Below are positions 43,103 to 52,753 of a stretch of DNA of 64,000 nucleotides, piece by piece; the stretch's first letter is position 1; each line of letters starts with the position of its first letter. The stretch comes from Prostheceraeus crozeri (lineage: Eukaryota; Platyhelminthes; Polycladida; Euryleptidae): the NCBI GenBank assembly GCA_907163375.1, contig CAJQUW010006351.1:248001-312000 (forward strand), given 5' to 3'. The translations under genes and the position numbers were made by a program. The notes below the pieces were generated by a model. It made no database searches. It worked only from the letters and a program-made list of their open reading frames with translations, and was not told the DNA's origin.

Positions 43103-44191
43103 TCACTGTCGATCACTTAGATGAAGGATGTCGGCACGACGCATCCAAGAGTTCATACTTGAAGGATAACCAGTCCATTTAACAAGACACCATTCTTCAC
43201 CTTGCCGTTTTTTACATCGAATGATTTTCTCTACCAAATATGTTTCACTTTCAGTGACTACCTCAATCTCATCGCGGTAAAAGCTACCCTCAATTTCTTC
43301 ATTATCGTAATCTTTCAACTTGTAGGAGGTCGGAGAGTCTTTTTGATTAATCCTTGATACTGTAAATACCTCCTCTGTCCAATTCGGGAGGTACCCTTTA
43401 GCAAAAACACTTTTCACTTTTGAGATACGAACTTTATCACCAATTTTCACATCACTTTTCACATGAGTGCGTTTACGTTGGAATGATTCGCGCACTTTAT
43501 CTACATTGTCAGCATTTACATCTACTGGTCTGAGTCCAATAGAACGATGGATAGAGTGATTGTAGGCATGGAGTGTATCTTGTAGAACCTTTGTCCAATT
43601 TTGTGTCAAGTTGGCGGTAAAATGTCGCCACAAGCGATTTTTTAATGTGCGATTAAAACGTTCAACGAGTGCAGCTTTATAAGCACTCTTTACACTAAAC
43701 AACTCAATGTCATGCCTCTAAAATAATCTTGTCACATGCTGATTTTCAAACTCTTTTCCTTGATCACTCTGAATTCTTTTTGGAATGCGACCTTCTCGAA
43801 AAATTGTTTGGAATGCTTTTGCTACTCCTTTCCCTTCTTTAGTTTTTAAAGGTTGAGCCCACGCATAACGCGAGAAAATATCAATGACGGTTAAAATAAA
43901 ATTATTGCCCGAGTTATGTTTTGAAATGGAGGCAACATCACACAAATCTGCTTGCCACTGTTCATCGATGTCATGAACAATATAATGGCGGGTGCGGTAC
44001 TTCTTTTTCGCTTGTTTGTGGAGTGTATAGGTAGCCTGACCCTTTAACCATCGTTTCACTTGTGATTGTGGAAGACCACTCGCTTTTGATAATTTCTTGA
44101 TAGATGCAAATCCTGCCGGATGTTTTACATCATAATAGATTGACTTCAAACGTTCAGTCGATGACGACTGACTCTTTTTCCTCCTTCTCAT
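43103..44191 (-). pseudogene. Polinton integrase (DDE/RVE) with chromodomain
   Basis: Inserts the element into the genome and belongs to the retroviral-type integrase superfamily. The upstream part has a helix-rich zinc-poor N-terminal region (SKASGLPQSQVKRWL), then the catalytic core DEQWQADLCDV (first aspartate) with FILTVIDIFSRYAWAQPLK, and IQSDQGKEF (second aspartate). The downstream part has VERFNRTLKNRLWRHF with the catalytic glutamate context, an SH3-like segment GDKVRISKVK, and a C-terminal chromodomain (YLVEKIIRCKK then WCLVKWTGYPSSMNSWM). This layout is typical of Polinton integrases. The reading is interrupted about once. Confidence 0.9.
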
Positions 44192-44369
44192 CTTTATGAA
44201 ATTTTATCACATAATCTTGAACAGCTCCTTTTAAACTTTGCCTATGAAAACGTAATGTTCCGCAGTCGTTTGAGAAAGACATGATCGCCCTTTATCTAAC
44301 CCATCCATTGCATTAAAACAACAACTCTTCTCATAGTAACATTTATTGAATAACGGTAACAAGCATGCA

Positions 44370-44918
44370 TTATAAATCAATGGTTTGAAAGAGACAAAAT
44401 AGATACAGCTGATAACTATCATACAGCGAGCAATGATAACCATACAGGACTTTGGCAGTGTTGAGGTAAGGAGGAAAGAAGCATTGGTTATGAACGTAGC
44501 TACTACAACGAACAGACAAAATAGGAACACACAAATCCTTAAAACGTTTCGTGACTTCATGATAATGTTGATTCACTCTACTATCCCAAGGCGGGAGCAA
44601 AATATCATCAATGATTAGATTGGGAAATACTTTCCTCTCCTTACCAGGATTATTACAAAAGATGCGTATAACATTGAAAGCAGCTAACCATCGTTTAAAG
44701 TCAATAAGAAGAGCACTTTCACAAGAAAAGCCATAGTCTTGCAAATATTTCAGATTAAGTCCATGAATGTGTTTTCTCGCCCATTGATCAACATTGGGAT
44801 CGCAGTTGGCATGTTGATGATAGACACTAACAATCTGATATGTCAAATTGTTCATAGCAATAGCACTGAGCTCCTGTACAGGTTCACCCTCACAATCCAT
44901 AAAAATGATGATAGAAGC
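44370..44918 (-). CDS. DEDDh-type 3'-5' exonuclease-like protein
   Basis: A 176-codon frame from the internal ATG; a CAG-type acceptor (TTTTAG at 44919-44924) directly precedes in-frame codons ASIIIF ahead of MDCEGEP, so the first strand IIIFMDCEG is probably coding. Motifs fit the DnaQ/DEDDh superfamily: D-x-E (Asp2, Glu4) with ELSAIA, HIHGL (44-48), FCNNPGKE (81-88), and H-x4-D in GYHCSLYDSYQLY (His156, Asp161). Such enzymes trim 3' ends of DNA or RNA. The DNA polymerase already has its own exonuclease domain, so this is an additional activity. Family placement is by motif only. Confidence 0.6.
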   Translation of the reverse strand, partial: ASIIIFMDCEGEPVQELSAIAMNNLTYQIVSVYHQHANCDPNVDQWARKHIHGLNLKYLQDYGFSCESALLIDFKRWLAAFNVIRIFCNNPGKERKVFPNLIIDDILLPPWDSRVNQHYHEVTKRFKDLCVPILSVRCSSYVHNQCFFPPYLNTAKVLYGYHCSLYDSYQLYLFCLFQTIDL

Positions 44919-44952
44919 CTAAAACGGAAATTTACACATCTAAGGAAGCGTT

Positions 44953-45201
44953 CTATAACATATTACAAAATGAAGAATTACATCGATGATTTTCACGACA
45001 AAATACACAAATGATATGATGGCAACGAAGAAGTAAAATGTATCTAATAAGACCACGTCTACGACACTCAAAGCACATAAGCGAATTGTCATAGGGTTGA
45101 GTTAGGAAAGGACTAGTAATTCTCCTTCTTTGATTTGCGTTTTGAGGCAGCATTCTTCTCCGACTTGCGCTTCGTACCACTGCTGTTAAGGATTTGATCA
45201 A
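44953..45201 (-). CDS. RING-like zinc finger fragment
   Basis: The C-terminal 41 residues read MCFECRRRGLIRYILLLRCH then HIICVFCRENHRCNSSFC, giving C-x2-C, C-x-H-x2-C-x2-C and a final C-x4-C, close to a RING finger (E3 ubiquitin ligase or protein-binding module). The upstream half overlaps the end of the neighbouring gene in another frame and is probably not coding, so the true start, perhaps through splicing, is unknown. RING proteins are carried by many large DNA viruses. It lies between the exonuclease-like gene and the putative single-strand-binding gene. Confidence 0.35.
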   Translation of the reverse strand: MIKSLTAVVRSASRRRMLPQNANQRRRITSPFLTQPYDNSLMCFECRRRGLIRYILLLRCHHIICVFCRENHRCNSSFCNML

Positions 45202-45817
45202 TTATGTCGTCCACGTTGGGTGGTTTTGGAATATATAGGATGGATTCCATATGCATGGAGAGAGAGGCTATTTTATTATCCTTGTGTCGACCATAATATA
45301 GCCCATTCACTTTGAAAAGGATATCCCAAGTACCTTCTCCGAGCTCATCACATCTGATGGGTATTGAATGATCTCCATCCTTCTTATAGTAAGTACACCA
45401 ATGTGATACCGGTAGGCAAATGTGATTACCATCCCAAATCTTTCTATAGGGAGTATCCTTGTCATCTCTCGCCTTCCACTCTTGAGCAAGAGGAGTAGGA
45501 ATGTCCATATTTAATGTCACGTACTCCTCAATAATATCAAGTTGGTGGCGAATGTACGGACTCACGGGGATCAGTATGTAGTCCCCATACTGATTGTGCA
45601 TTATCTTGACATCCGTGGAAGGGAGCATTCCCGTTTGGAGTACTACGCTATGATCGCCATAACGCAAGACTTGTTTAAATTTACGCTGTAGCGGTGTAGG
45701 ATTATGTACCTTGGATGTTTCTTCCACTGGCCTCAGTTGTAGATGATCTGACCGTAGCGAACCTTGTAACGTTTGACCGCCATTTTGTCCTACTAGTGCA
45801 GCAGATGGAGTAGATGC
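45113..45817 (-). CDS. Polinton protein, possible single-strand DNA-binding protein
   Basis: About 235 codons read from an acceptor (CAG, 45818-45820) to 45113. Upstream, a minus-strand ATG/GTAAGT at 45879-45887 would provide the initiator codon. The body is beta-rich: RYGDHSVVLQTG, DYILIPVSPYI, and near the end TWDILFKVNGLYYGRH and KIASLSMHMESILYIP, reminiscent of the OB-fold strands of viral single-strand-binding proteins. A lysine-rich tail (SKRKSKKENY) ends the protein. The idea of ssDNA binding is a hypothesis from this texture and from the neighbouring exonuclease. I do not recognise a named family. It appears whole. Confidence 0.5.
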   Translation of the reverse strand, partial: ASTPSAALVGQNGGQTLQGSLRSDHLQLRPVEETSKVHNPTPLQRKFKQVLRYGDHSVVLQTGMLPSTDVKIMHNQYGDYILIPVSPYIRHQLDIIEEYVTLNMDIPTPLAQEWKARDDKDTPYRKIWDGNHICLPVSHWCTYYKKDGDHSIPIRCDELGEGTWDILFKVNGLYYGRHKDNKIASLSMHMESILYIPKPPNVDDIIDQILNSSGTKRKSEKNAASKRKSKKENY

Positions 45818-45878
45818 CTGAAAATGAAAAAAGATTGTATTAAGTTTACGTTCAAGGGAGGAGAGGGAGGGAAGTAGC

Positions 45879-45887
45879 GACTTACCA
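45879..45887 (-). promoter_or_regulatory. Minus-strand start codon followed by a splice donor
   Basis: ATG (45887-45885) directly followed by GTAAGT (45884-45879). Two acceptors downstream, at 45818-45820 and 44919-44920, each lead into codons beginning GCA-TCT or GCT-TCT, so one initiator exon could serve more than one gene body. Confidence 0.55.
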
Positions 45888-45990
45888 TTTTAGTTGGATA
45901 ATAGAACAGGGAACTAGAGAGAGAGAGAAAATGTGCGTCCGTCACTCGTGTGATTCAACGATGGAATGATTCTCACTGTGGAAGGCTCGC

Positions 45991-45998
45991 TATTTATA
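45991..45998 (-). promoter_or_regulatory. TATA box of the right Polinton promoter
   Basis: TATAAATA on the minus strand, about 105 bases upstream of the ATG/GTAAGT leader at 45887, just inside the right terminal repeat. It is the likely promoter of the minus-strand genes starting at this end. Confidence 0.6.
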
Positions 45999-46044
45999 AA
46001 GAAATGCTTGATTCTCATTGGATGATGATCCTCATTGGACAATA

Positions 46045-46693
46045 ACATCAAGCTGATTCCAAATCTGGCCTCCGTTTACCCATCCGAGCCTTCGTTTTGA
46101 AGCCACAGCCCAAAACGTCCCAAATTCTAACTCTCGTTTTTCGCCAATGTCCCAAAATCTTAAATGGCGTCTCACATCTAAACAAAGACAGATAGGAACA
46201 AGCCGATTCTTTCACTGAATTTGTCTCACTCTTAGCTTTCAAACGAGCTATGGCACGACTAAATCCGTCCACTGGAAGCCAAAATCGAAGCGAGCTCTCC
46301 CGAGGGGGGGGACGTCAGCGAAAATTTTTCTCTCCGATTGCGTTCAAATTCACCATACCGATGCAGAATTTCACGCTGAATCCGAATCTGGCCTCCGTTT
46401 TCTCATCCGAGCACTCCTTCCACTCGAAACAGCCCATTTTACAACCCAACATTCAGCAGATTGCACGAAAAACATCACACACTATAGCCTCAAGACTAAT
46501 CCTGGCGGTCGCCCAAGTCCACCACGACACTCTGTCGTTCCAGAGGGGGGGGCGTCAGCGAACATTTTGCGAACGTGAACCAACCTGGCCGGCACACGAC
46601 GACAGACTACAACCTCTGTCGTTCCAGAGGGGGGGGACGTCAGCGATGGCGGCCATCTTGCGCTATCTGGTGTTTTGTCACTTCCTTACTACT
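46045..46693. repeat. Right Polinton terminal inverted repeat
   Basis: About 650 bp that match the left end in reverse orientation with few differences, from the terminal CTTCCTTACTACT inward through three GGGGGGG-GACGTC type motifs (46309, 46543, 46627) to about 46045. It contains one unit of the sequence that is tandemly repeated at the left end. Confidence 0.92.
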
Positions 46694-46699
46694 TACAAC

Positions 46700-46937
46700 A
46701 AATAAGAAAGATGATGAAGAGCAAGTTGTTGAATTTGACCAAGATGTCGGAAGCTGCAGTGAAGAGGATGACAATGACAATGTGGAAATGGTGGAAGAAA
46801 CAATTGAAGTTGGTAATTGGGTCTGTGTAGAGTACATGATACAAAATCAACGCAGTCGCCGAGGAGTAGTACGGTTATATTACGGCTGCGTTCAATTTAT
46901 TGAAGGTGACCAAATCACTGTTAAATTTCTAAAAAAG
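46700..46937 (+). CDS. Candidate host exon, acidic then beta-rich domain
   Basis: Directly outside the Polinton right end an open stretch reads KKDDEEQVVEFDQDVG, then acidic SEEDDNDNVEMVEE, then GNWVCVEYMIQNQRSRRGVV and FIEGDQITVKFLKK, and stops at AAG/GTAAGA (donor at 46938). The second half matches a C-terminal module common in invertebrate proteins, often transposase- or zinc-finger-related (W-V-x-V-x-Y ... G-x-V ... V-K-F-L-K-K). The 5' boundary is unknown because the Polinton lies there. The exon ends in phase 0 and the next candidate at 58151 continues the same module, so the two probably belong to one gene. Confidence 0.5.
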
Positions 46938-47767
46938 GTAAGAGACATGCAAATATATATAAGTATGATAGCCTAGATTTAATACACAGTACCTTGGCTT
47001 TATCTAGTACAATCTGGACAAACTGGCATTATGAATATCCTACTGGCCATATAAAATTGAATAATTATTATCGTAATTGATTTGCCTTTAAATGATTATA
47101 ATAATTTGAAAGTAAATCAATTAATTTACTATAATTTAATTTAAATTGGCTTGCTTTGAATAGCTGTCTTTCATGAATGAGCGTAGTAAACTCAGCTCAT
47201 ATTGTATCCGCATGTAGAATTAAGTACGTACAGACTTAGGAAAAATAACAGTGAATAAAATAGAAGATATTTTCAACAAACAATTTTTTAGGTCTACGAG
47301 ATTGTTTATTCACTAAATAATATGATCTAATAATATAATGGATAGATAATGATAGATAATATAATAGATAGAGATAATATAGAAGATCATTAAAGATTGA
47401 ATCCATTATCAAAGTTTGAATTATTAATTGAATCCATTATTATGATTATGGATATGGATTATGATTATGGATGATATTGAATCCATTATTAATTGAATTA
47501 TTGATTGAATCCATTATTAAAGTTTGAAGACATTATCATTAAAGATACTATGGATAAAGATAAATATATAGATAAATAATAATAGATAATATGATAAATA
47601 ATATAGTATAATCCCAAGTGGACGGATCTTGATAAAACTTGAAAAATCAGGATGATTCTGTAAAAAACTTGGTAGATCAGCAAAAAAACTTGTCAGTGAA
47701 ATTAACAGAATAAACCATACTGATTCTTATCAAGATTTTCAGTATAAAAATTCCATTGAATAGCTTA
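46938..47767. other. Very AT-rich intronic sequence
   Basis: Simple-sequence-like stretches of GATAATA and ATTGAATCCATTA words (47330-47600). From about 47608 the sequence resembles 57640-58030 in inverted orientation (AATCCCAAG/CTTGGGAAT, CTTGGTA). Confidence 0.5.
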
Positions 47768-48335
47768 CTGATTCTTGGCATGAATCCATATGGCTTTGTA
47801 TGGAAAATATTACAGCATGTAATTTACTGATTCTTGGCATGAATCCATATGGCTTTCTATGGAAAATATTACAGCTTGTAATTTACTGATTCTTGGCATG
47901 AATCCATATGGCTTTCTATGGAAAATATTACAGCATGTAATTTACTGATTCTTGGCATGAATCCATAGAGTTTCTATGGAAAATATAACAGCATGTAATT
48001 TACTGATTCTTGACATGAATCCATATGGCTTTCTATGGAAAATATTACAGCTTGTAATTTACTGATTCTTGGCATGAATCCATATGGCTTTCTATGGAAA
48101 ATATTACAGCTTGTAATTTACTGATTCTTGGCATGAATCCATATGGCTTTCTATGGAAAATATTACAGCATGTAATTTACTGATTCTTGGCATGAATCCA
48201 TAGAGTTTCTATGGAAAATATAACAGCATGTAATTTACTGATTCTTGACATGAATTCATAGGATTTTCTACTGAAAATATTACAGCATGCAATCTATACT
48301 GATTCTTGACATGAATCTGTAAGCTTTTCTTAAGA
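47768..48335. repeat. 59-bp tandem repeat (minisatellite)
   Basis: Nine to ten head-to-tail copies with starts at 47768, 47827, 47886, 47945, 48003, 48062, 48121, 48180, 48238 and 48299. The unit begins CTGATTCTTGGCATGAATCC, continues through ATATGGCTTTCTATGG and ends ACAGCATGTAATTTA. The copies alternate between two subtypes (CATATGGC and CATAGAG), pointing to duplication of a higher-order block. It is not a CRISPR array: there are no spacers. Confidence 0.95.
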
Positions 48336-51218
48336 TTAATTTTTCAACAGAAAAATGACAGCATAGCCTATACATTATGGCAATGGCCCGGATGATCCCG
48401 AACAATAACTGATTCAATGCTATTCATCCAGAACCAGATCAACATTATTGTTGGGAATACATTTCAAGATGCACAATTTTCGAAAATTCCCATGAATTCA
48501 GAAACTAGAAATTGAAATTCATGGTAAGCATGTCTGTATCATCGCTTCAAAATATGTTTCATTGTTGAATTATTTCTGATATCAAATTTAAAAATACTGT
48601 TAACGTGGCAATTAAGCAATGAGATCTTCAGGGTGAATGAGATTCAACGTATTGTTCGTCGGGATCATCTGGGGGCTAATAGCCACTATCCACATATGGA
48701 TATGATATTTGGCAAAAATTCGGAAGATCCCGTTGAAAGATGATAGAGAATCTAGATATAAATCGAGGGGACGTGAAAGATTTAAGTAGATTTCGCAAAC
48801 GTCCCGTTAAATCCTGTTTACTTCTCTATTAATTTTGTGATATACATACATTACTAATGCGTTGTACTTGTAGTGGACAACGCAAAGTACCTGCAGGCCT
48901 AATTGACATTGCACACTGTTCTCAGAATAACGGTAATTATATTCCATATATTCTAATCAAAGACATATAAGACGTTAAAAAACGACACTATGCGTCCATT
49001 CTTGAAATTGAAGAGAATCAGAAAGAAAGAAGCTTTCTTTCGTCAATGAATTGATATTCTGTCTCATTAAATACTTTATGTATAATTGTTCACTTGAAAT
49101 ATCACAGAGAATAACGAACTTACGAAAAATGGTATTGCTGGAATGATGCTCGAAGTCTCTGCTAATTATAGCTATTGTTTCCGGATGATATAGCAGAAAT
49201 TGACAGAGACTAGTGCCAACTCAACGGAAAACCATTGTCACATTCTTTTGTTTATGCAATTACTCTGACAACGACATATTTAAAAAGGGCAAATCTTAAA
49301 CAAATCAAAAAATAGGAATTAAGCAGAAATCGTAATAATTACATGATATTTTTACTCTACGTATGTTTGTACATTGCAGTCATTATATTGTTCATGTAAT
49401 AATTTTTTTGATTTTCATACCGAATCCTGCATCAATTTCTACATCAACTGGCCAGTAACGCATTTAATGTATCTGACCAAGCATATTACCATAGACATCG
49501 GATAACATTATTACCTAATAATGTTATCCGATGTCTATGCATATTACTATGTGCTGACGCGAAAAAGAGAAATATCGCAATCGACGAAGCCCCAGGATCA
49601 CGCAGTCATTTAAATCCTGTGGTCGAAGGAATATCACACATAGTTTTGAATGTCACACATGCTGACATTGACGTCTCAAGAATACAAACCTAAACGAAGC
49701 TCTGTTATGGCGTTACTTTACTCCACTACAAAGTGTACTCTACGGACAACTCATGGAAATATGCTCGACTTCGTACTTTTGGTGTTATATACGGCTGAAA
49801 ACTTATCCTGTACATGATCCTGTACAGTGCTGTTGCATGGCAATGTTGAATGCATAGAAGCAGAATATGTTAAGATTGAAGGTAATGTTGCCTTGGAAGA
49901 TAGCTTGCATACACGAAAAGTAAAGAAATATAGTAAACGGCTGATAGCCCTTCTAGCCTATTACAGTATATCTGATTTCTATGCTAAGGCCTTTCCTAAT
50001 ATTCAATATATTAAATATATTATCGTTGTTTAAACCATTTCATTCATGGATAATTTCAAAATTACTAGATTCATTATCGGATTGTTGTGAGGACAGGGGG
50101 CTGTCGATCATAAACGCTTCGACATCAGCTCGCCGTGAGGACCGATCTTTTGAAGCCTAACAATAGTCATTTAACGTAATCGATTGCCAAAAAAATCTAG
50201 ATACGAGTACATATAACAATGTATTACATGACGGAATGGTGACCAGTTAACCTTTGACGCGCGTGCCCATTAGGGTCACAACAGGTGAATATCATGTGGC
50301 ACTGTTCTCTCGCTAGTCAATGCTGACACATTTGTTATTGACAGCAATAGCATTACATCTACTCGCGTGGAATGAATCTCTTACCATTATCAAAGACTGA
50401 AATGGAATTCTACACAATCCACGAATGTTTGAATGGTCACCCGATAGTGTCACAGAATGACCGCCATATACCTTTAAGATATCGCCTCTAACTCAAAAAG
50501 TCAGTGTGTACTTTTCTAATTTAATTCGGTTTACAGGAAGAGCACTCCCTAAATTACTCGTTACTCAATTTTTTGGCAATCGATTCAGTTAATCGCGTTT
50601 TTTAGATAGACTTACATATCTGAGGTGTTTGAATTATCGTGCTTTATATTTGAAAATGTGCTTTGATTGAATATTTACCAGTAGGTTTCTAACAGTAGAC
50701 ACATCTTTAGAAGACTTATCGTTTATCATATTGGCTAATTGCTTAGTTGCATTGCCGTAGGTTGAAATGCTTTGCCTTCGATGCCGTTGTTCGATTCCTT
50801 TGATGTCGCTACTGACGAGTGTTGTGACGATGGGCATGACGTTGATAGCGTTCATGATGTCATGGTTTTCATAATGCAGTCCTAGGTAAAAGCGGTTTTG
50901 TGGTTCCATGTGAGAGTTAAGAGGCGGAAAACAGAGGTCAAACTGCGTAAGATCGCTTTGTTTGACGTGATGCAACGTTAGTATGGTCGTGTAGGCCTAT
51001 TCATCTAATCAATCAGATGATCAATATGCAGATATCATGGTTACCGGTATGTTACAAAGTATAAAATATTAGTTGATGTCTTCAAATCTTGAGAAACTAT
51101 ATAGGTAAGTTTACTATCAAATATGAGCGGATAGAGATGTAATTGAGCTGGTTGCGTTCTTATTGCGTCTAGTTTACAAACGATAATTGGACAGATATAT
51201 AAAGTTAAGCTGAATACT
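48336..51218. other. No supported gene; one strong hairpin
   Basis: AT-rich intronic or intergenic sequence with a perfect inverted repeat at 49491-49538. A 113-codon minus-strand frame at 50634-50975 has coding-like texture but no known domain. Confidence 0.4.
49491..49538. repeat. Perfect 23-bp inverted repeat with 2-base loop
   Basis: Arm 49491-49513 (ATAGACATCGGATAACATTA and three more bases) is exactly complementary to 49516-49538, with only CC between. The direct word GCATATTAC flanks both sides. Confidence 0.9.
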
Positions 51219-51226
51219 GCCATGTC

Positions 51227-52738
51227 CAGGGTGCCCGCGACCTGGAAAAACCTGATATTGCTCCATAAACATGGAAAAACCTGCTGGGATATCAAAAACC
51301 TGGAAATTTTGAAAATGTTTTCAATTTTCTTATCGCTGAACTGCACTTCTTCAAATCTGTCGCATTGCAGATAGAACCATTTCTGACACAATTTCAGTCT
51401 CCTAAACCAATGTTTCCATTTTTGTATGAGCATCTCGATCGACTCATTAAAGACCTCATGAAACGCTTCGTAAAACCTGAAGTTATGAATTCTTTGACAA
51501 GCTTCCGAAAACTTTCAGCTGTTGATATTTCATTGAAAAGTGATGCTTTATTGTTTCAACCTGACGTTGGGTTTGGTGCTAACAAAGCACTTAGAAACTT
51601 GCAGCAACGCCAGAAGAATCAGTTTTATAGTGATTGCAAGATGTTTCTGTCTGCCCTTGTCAGAAAGTTTCTTGAACGATGTCCATTACATTTTCCAATC
51701 GTACGTGCAGCAAGTGCATTGTCTCCATCTTGTATACAAACCAGTAAAGCTGCATGTCTTGCACGAATGCAGATATTGTTAGAGAATTTAGTAGAAGCCA
51801 ACCGCGTTTCTGAAGAAATTGCAGATAAAGCAAAGCAGCAATATTCCAATCTTCTTGAGGATATTGTTTTCGTTGAGAAAGTGAATGCCTATGAAGATAA
51901 TTCCAAAAGACCCGATGATTTTTATGCTGAGGCCATTGGAGAAAATTCTGATATGAAAGATCTCTGGACGGTGACCAAAATGATTTTGATTTTGTCACAC
52001 GGAAGTAGCTCTGTCGAATCCAGCTTTTCAGTGAACAAAAATTTCTTCCTTGTAAATTTACACAATCAATCTCTCATAGCTCAGCGCATGGTGTTCGATC
52101 ACTTGAATGCTTGCGGTGGTCCATTGAACGTTGCAATTACACTTGAATTGAAAAAGTCCGTAGGTCTGGCTAGGCAGCGGTATCGGAATGCACTTGAAAT
52201 GAAAAAAACGACTTCACATGAGTCATATGAAAAAGACAAACGAAAGAGGCACGCTGAGGAATTAATGGAGGAGTTGAGATGCAAGAAAATGGCTGTTTTG
52301 GCAAATGCGAAATGCAGAAGAGAATGCAATCAACAAGAAAATGGCAGAGACTCTAAAAATAATGAAAAGCTAAAGTGACCTTTACAACAAACTGCAACAT
52401 TCATCACAATAGATGTTATCATAATTACTATCGTTTTCCTTTTATCTTCATGTACAATTTATATACATATATATCGTAGTTTTGTAGATTTTATATTTTA
52501 TAATTTTTTGAATGAGGAATAAAATAATATGAGAAGTTATCAAATGTTGCGAATACATCAAATATCATTAAATTGATGCGAAAGAAGTACCTATATCTGA
52601 CTTTTTCTTCTTAAGAACATGATAGAGTAGATGGTATCCAGTTCATCGAAAATCAACATGAAAAAAATAACGAAATATATAATCTTGAAATACCTGGAAA
52701 AACCTGGAATTTCATGGTCCAAAAGCCGCGGCACCCTG
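51227..52738 (+). mobile_element. hAT transposon with partial transposase
   Basis: Ends are CAGGGTGCC on the left and its complement GGCACCCTG on the right, both followed inward by CCTGGAAAAACCTGG repeats. CATGTC is present on both flanks (six bases of an expected eight). The 1512-bp body contains a single long plus-strand frame for the C-terminal half of a hAT transposase, so the copy lacks the N-terminal DNA-binding and first catalytic region. It inserted into a pre-existing palindrome. Confidence 0.85.
51365..52378 (+). pseudogene. hAT transposase, C-terminal half
   Basis: A frame of 337 codons, open also somewhat further upstream to about 51300 with no ATG in a good position. A TTGCAG just before 51371 could be a splice acceptor. 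The middle is helix-rich. The C-terminal block LWTVTKMILILSHGSSSVESSFSVN with LIAQRMVFDHL matches the hAT dimerisation region (L-x-x-x-x-x-L-L-x-L-S-H-G-x-x-x-V-E-x-x-F-S-x-N). A lysine-rich tail follows. The N-terminal zinc finger and first two catalytic acidic residues are missing. No stop interrupts the frame, which suggests a fairly recent deletion derivative or a domesticated fragment. Confidence 0.8.
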
Positions 52739-52753
52739 CATGTCACCCCATCG

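Larger units (their letters stand above)
26538..46693. mobile_element. Polinton (Maverick) DNA element
   Basis: A 20-kb element bounded by long inverted repeats whose outermost words are AGTAGTAAG-AAGTGACAAA on the left and the complement on the right. Polintons usually begin with AG. It encodes a protein-primed DNA polymerase B, chromodomain integrase, adenovirus-type protease, a capsid protein of the F54H12.2-like family, a pX-like basic protein, and extra genes including TBP-like and PC4-like proteins. A packaging ATPase was not recognised. No 6-bp target duplication could be matched at the ends. By eye, aligned left and right termini differ by roughly 3 percent, so it is young. It is mostly open and appears broken at only about two places. 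Confidence 0.93.

Noticed and set aside
26538-46693. A packaging ATPase gene in the Polinton
   Set aside because: Looked for Walker A (G-x-x-x-x-G-K-S/T) and B motifs in all sizeable frames and saw none. Its absence is reported as an observation, not as proof.
46048-46705. Open frames across the right Polinton end (both strands)
   Set aside because: Mirror images of the terminal repeat, without domain content. Only the part beyond 46700 looks like an exon.
47768-48335. Possible CRISPR-like array
   Set aside because: Copies abut directly without spacers, in an animal genome. It is a minisatellite.
50634-50975. 113-codon minus-strand frame with coding-like texture
   Set aside because: Reads smoothly (NDKSSKDVSTVRNLL) but has no recognised family or splice context. 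It could be an exon or an unknown transposon remnant, and is not claimed.
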